64,000 nucleotides of DNA from positions 21,814,476 through 21,878,475 of the forward strand of contig CM076653.1 of the NCBI GenBank assembly GCA_038496675.1, written 5' to 3'. A program made the translations under genes and the position numbers. Of the stretch, positions 39,701 to 51,500 are shown in pieces (within the stretch, counting starts at the first letter, position 1; the number at the start of each line of letters is the position of its first letter). The DNA comes from Rachycentron canadum (taxonomy: Eukaryota; Chordata; Actinopteri; Carangiformes; Rachycentridae). The notes below the pieces were generated by a model. The model was not told the DNA's origin. It saw only the letters and a program-made list of their open reading frames with translations, and made no database searches.

Positions 39701-42485
39701 TATGGGTCATTTCTTTTAGCTTTTAAAAGCACAATTTAGCCCAGAGATTGGGAGCAACAGCATTTTCTCCTCATTCGATTCCAATTAAACTGTCCTACAT
39801 AATGTTAAGCGAGCTGACTTTGACATAGTTGTCGTCATAGTCTTTCTTGAAGCAAACTAACCTTGATACATTTGCAAGGGTGTCAGCTTTGTCAGAGTGA
39901 TGCTTATAGTGGAGAGAAGTGAGAGGTGAAATGCTGAAGTATTGATATTATTATGATTTACATGTTGTCAAATTGTGGTGGATAAAATGGTTATCAGAGA
40001 ATTGACAAAAAGCATTTTCTTTGTATAATCTCCATATGAGTGATATATAATGAATATCATTTGTAGGTTTTATATATCTTTTATTTTATATAGAAATGTT
40101 ATTAGCCTTTTTAACAAAGTTATGCAAACACAATTATCAAGGGAAATCAAAAGAAAGCACTACTTAACATTAATATATTCTAAAAATCCAAAAAGTATGA
40201 CAAGCCATTTAGGAATATATAATTGAATTATTACATTTAAGTGGTGTATTTGATGTGAAACACCTTTGCGCTGAACAGATTTTTGATTTCTTAATTAAAA
40301 TACTTCTAATTAAAAAATTGCCATGAATACCCTGCATCTCAGATGGTGAGAAATGGTGTCTCATAACGTGTGTGGTCCCCACGCTTGTCTACCTGCTGTA
40401 ACCCTGACATATGAGCCTGCCACAGATTGAGATGGGTGGAGAGCATTCATGCTTTTATGAGTGTCATGATTTCTAATCTCGCTCGACCAATTACATTAAC
40501 TGACAGCTCAGGGGACTCAAAGGAGCTGTTAAATTATGCTGAAATACTGCGTTTCCCCTGGAAGGGCTCTGTAGCTTGCTGTCAAGATTGTGGTCTCCTG
40601 CTAGAAGTTTAAGTTTGTTAATCTTGAAATGGTTTTAATTATTTCTCAGACCTTTGCTTCAGCAGTAAAGGTTGGGACTAATAAGACTATGATGATGAAA
40701 ATAAATTATTATATGCTGTGTACTTCTTTGTTTTGCATTTAATGTAGCATAATAGAGATTTGGGAGGGCCAGTGGCTAATCATTAAATAGAAAGCAAGGT
40801 TGCTGACAATGAGTCTGGTCATTCACCATGTTATATAGTGTATGTGCTACACTACAGTACAGATTACCGCAGAATTCATCGGCACTGACATTTTTATTAT
40901 TCTTACTTGGAATGAAAAGAATAGAGAAGTCAAAAAATCTCCAAGCATGCATCACAGGATAGATATCATCTGTAAAATACTGAGTCTGATGTTTTAAATT
41001 TTGACAAGCCAGTAGCTTTTTTTTTTCTTTCTTGTCTTTCACATCAAACCCTCCAGAGTCTGATGGTTATCAAAAACAGCGATTCTCATGGACTTGTACA
41101 TCTTAAACCTTTGTCCTTGACAAATAGCATCTGATTCTTCAGCGTGAGAACAAGTTGTACTACTCTGCTGAAGGACTCCCTCCCCCCCTGAATGACAGCA
41201 TGGCTCATCGTCTTATACTGTAAGAGGACTGTTTCATACAAATGCCAGATAACTTATAAAATCAGAAGGCAAAGAAAGCAGTTGCTCAGTTCGATATAAA
41301 AGAGGATAGGTCTGTTGTTCCTCTAAACTGCAGTTAAATCAAAGGAATATATGTCTGTGTGAAGAGCAAAAGGAGAAAAAGGATTAAGGAGTTGATACAT
41401 TTTGGTCACTGCATTTAGATTAAGACTTTTATGCTGCTTCTTTTTATACAGTAGTAGTAGTATACAGTATCTGTCATTAATTTTCAAATACAAGTGATGG
41501 CTTGGCAAACACATTCTAGCTGGTGATGGCAGAACCATGAATCTCAGTTGAGCAAAGCAACAATAAAAAGAAAATAGACTTCGACATAAGACTTCTCTTA
41601 TTGTGATGGTGTTAAAGACTTTGCTGGCTCTCTGCAGGAAGTCATAACAACCCAATAGGCTACAACATGTTTCTGTGTTTGCCAGAAAAAAAACTATATT
41701 TTAGTGGAATGGAAAGCATTTAGTTCTGTGTTTTGGTGAATGTAATAATCCAAAGGATTGTGGACTGCAAGGCTGGGTTACCACAATCCTTAATGGACAA
41801 AAAGTGGAGCCAAACACTATGTAGAATGTAGCTGGCCAGATATAAAGCCAACTGGCATCCGTCTGAAAAGCAATAAAGAAATTGTGGCTGTTACTGCGGT
41901 TTTTTTTTTCAATGTTCATATATATATCACAGTGCCTGACAATGTCAGCATGAAAAAAAGATGGTGACTCCAATTCAGCATTCATCTGTGAGCTTGATAA
42001 ATATGTTACTTGTGGCACTGGTAGAAAGAAGGTGCACTTAGACAGGGATAGCATTCGCAATAGAAAGATGTGATTTGCGTGGCCGGCAAGAGATAAAATT
42101 ACACATCAGGGCTGAACCGTTTACTCCTGTGTAGGGCAAGTGATAAGTGTGTGCTGCAATATAAAGCTGCACTGAGTATTACATGAGGGTGATATGTAGA
42201 CATGGATGCATACTCTAGGTAAAAACAACAACAAAAAAAGATAATTTACATAACATACTGCAAGTACATTTGTAATTATGGAACTAATCTTTCCTTGGAA
42301 TCCATAGAGTGTGCTCATATGAGGTGATTTTACAGATAGTTATCAAATATCTATATATCAACGGTCATTTATAATAATATATGATAATAATATGTGAAAA
42401 TATGCATTTGCCACTTCCCCACAGTGATGCCTGCCCACTCCTGGCTCAGTAGGTGTGAGTGTGTATGCGTGTGTATGCATGCATG

Positions 42486-42552
<67 letters not shown>

Positions 42553-45500
42553 ACTTGCATCTCTCACCCCAAATTTTTTCTCTGTCTCTGATGTCCTTTT
42601 GTCTAGTTCCCTGTGGTGGAGTATTAACTGAACGCAGAGGCACAATCCTCTCTCCTGGATACCCAGAGCCATACGCCAACTATCTGAACTGTGCCTGGAA
42701 AATCTCAGTACCTGAGGGAGCCGGCATCCAAGTGAGAGGACACAGATGCAGACCTTAGTAGAATCATGTTTGATGAGAGATAAAAAGATTTGATGGGTGG
42801 ATTAAATTTTGATGCACATTATAAATTAAAACATACATTCGAGCAATTTTACTGTATTTTTGTTGTTGTTGTTGGTGTCGGTTTTGTCTGTATTTTTCAT
42901 GTTCTCTTTTACAAATTTTTCAGATTCAAGTTGTGACCTTTGCCACAGAACATAACTGGGACTCACTGGATTTTTTTGATGGGGTTGATGGCAATGCTCC
43001 AAGGCTCGGTAGCTACTCAGGTAAATTTAATACAACTGAATTTTAGTTTTCAACTCCCTCTTGAATTTCAGACATCTCATGGCCCCCAAGAGCAGACAGA
43101 CGTGGTAATGGAACAGATGACATTTGGCATGTCCTTTGAGAATGCTGTCTAAAAACCAGTTAAAGAAGTCAAATAAAAAAAAAAATATCCATTTTCCTTC
43201 ACACAATGTTCTTATATCTGCAGCAGGGATCTTTATAATCTAGCTCCTGTTTCAGTCTTGAATTTTACAAATGTGGTGATGCCTTGAGGCTCATATTAAT
43301 GAAAATGGTGCTCTTGCCACATGGTAACCTACTAGAATCAGGCCATCACATAATTTTAGATGCTGAATTCTAGCATAAGAGGGACTGGTATTGCACAATG
43401 ACTTCTGCCTCTATATCAGCTTAGTTTTATGAGACTACATGTCAAATTTCTCAAGTAGCTGATATCTCATTTTGGAGCAAAACTCTTTACATATTGTAAT
43501 AGCTGCACAGTACAGCTCTGACTGTGCAGGGCACCACTGCAGCGTGAAAAGGGTGAAGCAGTTAAATTGGCTAGAAATCAATTTTATTGTGGGTTAAACT
43601 GATAAAGGTGATTATGATTATATGTAAAAGTCTCCATGCAAATTGACATACGCCTGGAACCAAGAAAATGATGCCACACACACAGAATATTCTGCAGTGC
43701 TTGTGTGCACGGTTGTGATTTTACTTTTAGTCTTTCTGAAGGTCCAAAGGAAGAGTGTTTAACATGGATTACACCTTAAAAATCTGAAAAAGGGTCGGCA
43801 TGTGTGATCCTTGTAGTTGAACCATCACTGTTGCTTAAAAAATGTAAGTAGAGACATAAGCAAATAGAATTTACTGCTGATAATAATGTGTTGAAGTGTC
43901 TTCTAACAACTGCAGGGGATTATGCTGCTGTCTTGAAGTGTGTGATCCATATGGCAGCTAAATTACTTCACATTACTGAGTCCATGTCCACGTGTTTTTT
44001 GGTGGTCTTCATTTTGAAAGAGGGACAAGAAACAGGTTTTAACTGCCTCCTGTATTTTGTACAATACAGGTACAACAATTCCCCAGCTGCTGAATAGCAC
44101 ATCCAACAACCTGTACCTGACCTTCCAGTCCGACATTAGTGTCTCTGCCGCTGGCTTCCACTTGGAGTACACAGGTATGAGGAGAGACGGCTTGTCTTGC
44201 TGCCTGTCACTCTGTCTGTTGTCTATTTCTATGTGTCCATCTGCCACTGGCTTCCAGCTGCTGCACAGGGGTATATGAAGTAAAAGGGACAGCTGGTCTG
44301 GGTGGCACAGTTGGACTGAAAGAGTGTGAGGGAATGAGTGAGCAAAGTTTCTTCCTCTGTAGATTTTCTAATTCTCAGTCTTTGTATCTGCTTTTCTGGC
44401 ATTCTACATTGTATTTCCCAATGGTGTTGCTTTTTAATTCTCCTATAGCTTCAAGTTACTGGACCCACATCCTTTTTCATTTACTGACTACATTTGCTCT
44501 TCTCTCAGGCGGTTCACTTACAGGCATATTTGCTAAACATTTGCCATGCACTAAAATTTAAGATGTGTTAGCTGCCCCCAGTGGACGACTAACCAAGCCC
44601 TCCCAATCAGAATTTGTAGAAATGAAAACAGGGGTGATGATCTGCAGGTATTTAACATTTGTAACCAGTTTCAGGAACTCTCCATTTGTCTCTTGTCAGA
44701 GTAATTTCTTCTGTTTATATGCCCCTGCACCAACAGCAGCCATGGAGGCATCTCTTCATCCAGCCCTCCCGTTCTTGTGAACGAGTTATGTCAAAAAATG
44801 CCTTGAGGGAATTTCTACAAATTTGGCACAAATGATCACTTGGACTCAAGGATGAAATGATGAGAATTTGGTGGTTGGTGTTCAAAGTTCAAGGTCACTG
44901 TGGCCTTGCAAAACACATCTTTGGCCACCATTTGTCACTATTTAATTTTAAGTTCCCCTCCTCACATTTGTCTTTCTGCTAGTTTGTTACCTATCACTCG
45001 CCATCGCTTTAAAGCATTTTACAAAAATATGTGCCTGTGGGAGACCTGTTGTCACATATTTTCTGTGACATTTATCAAGAGTAGTGAAAAAGCGCAGACA
45101 CTGGAAAAGTAAGAGTGGGAAAGACATCAAATTTGTGATGTTAAGATAAAATTGAAGGATGTGCATGGAACAAAGAAAAGAGAGAAGAAAGAAAAGCAGT
45201 GCAGAGAGCTCAGCTAACTTATTCAACTTTGACATGCCGTACACAGTGGGACAAAAGAACAGCATGTTTTTGAGTAAAATCAGTTCAAACTAACAGTCAG
45301 TTCCCACAAATGTGTTGCAAAACAAAAGAAGCATAAGAAACACTGATGTCACTGAACCTGCCCTCACTGTCAGTCATGTCAGTCCGCAAGCATCATACCA
45401 CTGTGGAGAATGATTTCACAGTCATGTCTCTCGCAGTCAGTGCTTCATTTCCACAACACCCTGCTCTTGCTTGGAACCACTCCGTAGCTGTGTCTCTCAG

Positions 45501-48500
45501 TAGGCTCTTTCCTTTCGGCACTAAATGCCTCCCCCACCACCCCACCTACTGCTGAGAATCACTTCAGTGCCATGTCTCACAGTCAGCTCTTTCCTCTATG
45601 AGTGTCTTACACATTGTCACTGCTGTCCTCATAAAGTGCATTTCCTTATGCTTTGTGTAAATCAGGCTCCAGTCAAAACTTCCTCTATTTTTCCGTGTTG
45701 CTCACTGTGGTGCTGCTCATTAAGTATTTTGTGGTCTGTTGTTTTCAATTCTCTGATGTTCTAGTCTACCGCTTATAGCAGAGTTCAGCCTCTGATTTAT
45801 TTGGTCAAATTAAAACAATCTTCTACTCTGTCCCCTAGCTGGTTGTATCTATGTGTGTTATTTTCAGCCTTTGGTTAGCTTAAAACACTCTGCAGTTTTT
45901 AGCTGCAAATTAATGCTCTGAATGCTCAGTACAGTGGGAGGAAAAAGGCAAGGGGGATTGATACAGACCCAGCAAGCCAACCATCCGTTTTAAAATGTTT
46001 CCTTTGGGTGATTGTTGCAGTCCATTGAGACAGTCATAAAAATCTTGTATACCACCCATCACCACAACTTCTTAAGAACCAAATGTTTAACCAGCTGTCC
46101 TAAGGCAGGCAGCGTGCTATAGATGAAAACAAAATTGGCGCTTTTTCAGAGGCAATGTGGTGGTTGGCATCCAAAATAAAGTCCCACACTGAGCTTCACT
46201 CACCCCAGTTTGCCGAAGCCTATATTTCCATATGAATTATATGGAGAGAATGTGACAACAAAATTATTCAATTTAAGACAACTTGGAAAGAAATTCATCC
46301 TTATTTTAATGCGACATATCTAATTATTGTCACATCACATTATCATCCTACACATTACTGCTGGGTGGTATAACCAAGAATTTATATCACTGTATTTGTT
46401 AAGATTCTGGCAGTTTCACAGAGGTTTTGGTTATGTGGTTTGCCCCCACAAATTGAGACAATATTTGAAAGAATCAGTGTGCAGAATATTTTATCATTTA
46501 TAATTATATAGTGCAAATTGCAACATACTACTGTCACTATTGAAAATATAATTAATAATAATAAATACAAGTCTAATTAATACATATATTCATATTTACC
46601 TATGGGAAGGGGAAGTCTGTTTCCAAAGCACTTTAATCTTCTCCAATCATTAACCCATAAGAACCAATGGTGATACAGGTGTCACAAGCCCTTTAAATGT
46701 TCTGGAAAGTTCCTTATATAGCTTTACCCATAACCTTAACTCATGAAGTCCCTAAGTGACAAATGCTGAACATCACGGTAGGTCATGTGACAGGTAATGT
46801 GACTTTGTGTTCCCATAACAACATTTCCAAGACAGCTGTGTGCCAGGTGACCACAAGGGGCACAACTAGCCAAATTTTAAAAGCTTGTTTTTTTGTTGTT
46901 AAAGGTAAGATTCAAGCCATTTAAGAATTCTAATGCTTACATAACAAGCCCCTTACTACATTTAACCTGTTGTAAACACACTAAATAAACAAATTGATAT
47001 AAAACAAATCAGATCAATATTGTTGTAACATATATGTCATCTTTGACAAGGGGGGGTGTATTTTGAAAAAAATACCAGAAATATGTTCTATGTGCTCTAT
47101 TTAGTCTGTCCTATGTCCCCCATAATTTTCCTTGAAGGAGAAATGGGTCCGGGTTGTTATGGGTTAAGCTGGACTGCCTTCAGGTGTTACTCCCATTGTT
47201 TTGGGTCACCTGCACTCCTTCTCCAGACCCTAGGATTTAAGGGTCTCTCTCAAGCTTGCGTAATTACGCCTTAAGCCTTATGTTGATGAATGGCTCTATT
47301 GTACAACTTAACCATAGGTCTGTTGTTGTAGAAAAGCGGTCCACTGAATGTCACGGACATATTATGTATTCTCATAATACAGCAGACAATACTTAGACAC
47401 AAGTTGTCCTGGTTCATCTCTGGTCTCAGTTTCTTTATTCTCCACCTCTTTTGTCTGTTCTTTAATCTACCATAGTGACAAACATATGTGTTTTGGGTAA
47501 TTATTTTTTCTGTTATAAAATTATAACTGTTAGTAACTCACAGTTAACAGATGTCCTTTTACACTCTGCACAGGACTCTGCAGAATTTCTAGTGGCGAAG
47601 AATATTATATAATCTGCAGCTTTTGAAGCCTTACAGCTGTTGTCACAGCTATACAGTATGGCAGTATATGAAAAATTCATTCATATAAGGAATTTTAAAG
47701 TGGTGTACTGCCCGCTGCACTATATATGATAATTGTAGTTTTCTGGGAATGCTTTTCTGAAATCTTACCACAATCAGACAGAACTTATCGATAATGCACT
47801 TTTGAGGTAAATTCTTGTCATATGCACTGGTCTTACTCAGAAGACTTATTAATGGTACATCTTTACATGTATTATTATTTAAGACCAAGATCAGAAGTTA
47901 CTTGGTCAGTGCTAATATTTGATTGCTTTGAAGCAGTAACCATATGAACTTTCTGTTCACCTCTAATCGAGTCAATCATGCGGCAGCAGAGCATTGTATA
48001 AAATCATAAAGGCATGTGATCTCTTGTGTGACTTTGACTGTGTGATCGTTGCTGCCAGGTTTGAAACTACTGAGCTCTGATCTGAACAGTCTTTTTAGTT
48101 TTTACTCAGAATGGTTTGAAAAACAAAACAGCAAAAATAAATAAATAAATAAAAAATTAAAAAAATACAGTAAGTGACAATTCTGTGAACAGAAACATCC
48201 TGTCAATGAGAGAGATCAGAAGAGAGGCTGGTTGGAGCTCACCGAAAGGCTAGATAACTCAGATAGTCACTCTCTACAAGTATGATGAACAGAAAAGAAT
48301 CTCAGAATGAACAACACACCGAACCTGAACAGATGAAGGCTGGAAAAGCATAGTTTGGTCTGATGAATTTCTGCTGAGGCACATAGATGTTAGGGTCAGA
48401 ATTTTGTATCGATGCCTCAAATCCATGGTGCACTTTAGGCCTCTTAACACAAATCAATCATCATCATTTCACCACATTTTTGCTGGCAATGTGCATCCCT

Positions 48501-51500
48501 TTATAGCCGCTAGCTACCTTTACTTTTCATTTATTGACCTTCTTATTCTTCTTCTTATGGCTACTTCCAGCATGAAAATGCACCATGTCACAAAGCAATA
48601 GTCGTCTCAAGTTGCTTTCATGATCGTAATGATTAGTTCGTTGAACTACAGTGGCCTCCGCAGTCACCAGATCTGAATCCATTAGAACACCTTTGGGATG
48701 TGGTATAACACAAATTTCGCAGCATGAATGTGCATCTGACAAATCTACAGAAATGATGCAGTCATGTCAGCATGAAGCAGAATCTCAAAGAAATGTTTCC
48801 AACATCGAATCCAGGCCATGAAGAACTGAGGCTGGTTTGAGACCAGAGGGAGACTCTACCCATCATTAGTAGGGTCGTCCTTATGAAGTGCTCAGTGAGC
48901 CTAAATCTCCCTACATTTAGTACAGATGGAAAGTGAAACCCGAGTACATTTTAAATTTAAGTGGGATTGGGATTGGGTCACATTAGTAAATCATTCCACC
49001 ACCCACAGCTGAGATAAGGTCTTCATCAGCCATAGGAAGATATGCATTAGGGTTTTCTTTTTCATTGTATGTGTTGCATGTAGTTATTCAAAGATTTAAT
49101 AGTGTCTGTGCATCTTATTTATTTTATCTGATGCAACACTATCATATATCACAATGTGATATGTGACAAGGTGACAGAAAACTAGGAGTTAGCAAATTAG
49201 ATACACAAACTTGTGTATCTTCATACAAAGCAAACACCAAACTGTGCACTGTAGGTGTCCTTGGGTATTGACCTAGTTTAGAGACATCTCTCCTCCTGAC
49301 TCACTGCATTAATGATAATGAAAGAAGCTGATGTGATTGATGATTAATTGAATCCACCACTAGACTCCTGCAAGTAGCCCTACAATTTATGTATTCATCA
49401 TGACGGGAAAAGCAACAACCCTTTTTTGTTTTAATTAATATCATCCTTATTTTCCTCCTCACATTGAATGGTGGAGATCACCTGGATGTCAAACTGATTG
49501 GACTGGTTGTATTATTTTATTTATGAAGGGAACTAAATTACAGCTATTATTGATGGTTAAGGATGAGAATGATGATGCTCAACATAAGGAGGAAGATAAT
49601 GATAATGGAATATTTGAGATTTTAATGATCACAATTCATAGTTTGATAATTAAAATACCATTAGCTATTAAATGTCATACACTCTCCCCCAGCATGTCAT
49701 CCTTATCATAAACTCTCAGTTGACTGTGCTGTGTACAGTGCATAACAACAGCTTTGTAAACTTGAACCATAAATTTGCCGATATACTTGTGTGTACCATT
49801 ACAAAGTGACTTCTTTTCCACTCAGTAAAGTTTTGTATTATGCGACCTGCATATTTTGCTTCTGCATCTCAGTTGGATTTATCAATTAGCTCAGAGTATT
49901 TTCTGCATCTAACCTTGTCCTATTTTTTAAAACTCTAAACACAAACAGTTTTCTTAGCAGGTCCAATTTTTTTTTTTTTTATGATTAATGAAATAATTAA
50001 ATTTATGCTAATTCAAATATTAAATTGAAAACTGGAACACATAAAACTCTTAGCTACAGTCGGGAGTTGGCACACTGCAATAGCAACTGGTGAAACACTG
50101 CAGGTGCACACTCAAAAACAGTGGGTTTCAACTTTCTCGCAAGAGGTTGACAACAGTCCCCTGATGAAATATGTATTCTGACAGTGACTGGACCCCATCT
50201 GGAGTAAAATGTGAACTAGTGTTGTCTCTTAGTGGGCAAGCTGATCAGAGTGCAGAGGTCAATTTGTACCCAGTTAAGACTTGGCACACAGCCTCTAGCT
50301 GAGGAAACTGGACCTTTATTGTCTATATGTTTCATATGACTGATAAATACAGACTGATACATTCTTTAGTGTTTTACTTGATTCAAGCTTTTTTGACAGC
50401 CCACTGTGGTGTGCTGTGTGTGACATTTCTCAATATATGAATACACATGAAGACTTTTTGTTTTGTTAATGTGGATAATGCAAGAAGTTGTCACTGCAGC
50501 CTGGAGTGCCACTTATCATCTTCACACTTTGAATCCATGATCTTTATTTTGAAGAAAATGTTAACACACTAATTAAAAAGTTTACTCATTTAATAGAATG
50601 CTGCAAGGGTAAGGCTGATTGTTCCCTTCAGTTTGGACTTGATGATTATTTCATGAAACTGTTTAATTTATAGCTCCATTTCACTTTGATATCACACTTA
50701 CTGTATGGCACCCATACACTAACACTGCTTAATGAATTCCATTCCCTAATCTCCTTGAAATCAGTTAAACATTTCAAAGTCATTTGAATTTGTCAAAGTA
50801 ATAATTTTATTTAACCCCAAAACTTCAAAGAATCTTCCCACCCTACTTTTCTTCTTTGGGTGTTGCATCTGTGGCTGCTCTCATATTCAACTTCCTGCTC
50901 TGCACCTCTTAGATTACTGCCTCCTCCCACTCAAATATCCTCTCTAACTTTCACTAGATGCAGAGTGGAGTAGCCACTCCTATTATTCCGAGCTGTGAAG
51001 AGTTGCCAATGAATTGTTCTGAATCCTGTGTGTCCATTTCTGGTGCTGTGTTTACATTCACCCCCCCCCTGCTTGTTTGGACCTGTTAACTCTGAGTGGG
51101 CTTGAGTTGTGAGTGTTTGCACATTCTCATATATATTTTTCTTTTATGAGTGGTGTGAGTATGTGTTATCTGTGCCTACACATAGTTGGAGATACATTTT
51201 TCTTTTTGTTTGCTACTGTGTTTGTATATTTTCCTTCCTACTACATCTCACAGCACTACCTGCTTACTAACAATGTGTCTTATGTTTAAACGTATGTGTG
51301 TTTTCCACTGTTATTACAAAGGTCTTCCTTCCTCCCTCTTTTGTGTTACTACTGAAGCAGTTCAGCAGACTATTTTAGTGAAGTTTTCTGCATACAAACA
51401 ACCTCCCAACAGATAGATGACAATGTGTCCACTGAAAAACAGACAAGGTCAAGGTCAAACAAAATAATATTGAAGGAAGCGTGGGACGTGTTCTTCCGTG

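Larger units (their letters stand above)
36629..42606 (+). other. Intron 15 (5,978 bp)
   Basis: It contains a probable fish dispersed repeat at about 37440-37660 and two repeat-free stretches that look like candidate conserved non-coding sequence (38540-38900, 40360-40620). A (TG)31 run lies just upstream of exon 16. No transposase remains were recognised. Confidence 0.65.

Noticed and set aside
42358..42672. His/Thr repeat peptides on the minus strand
   Set aside because: Translations of the (TG)31 microsatellite.
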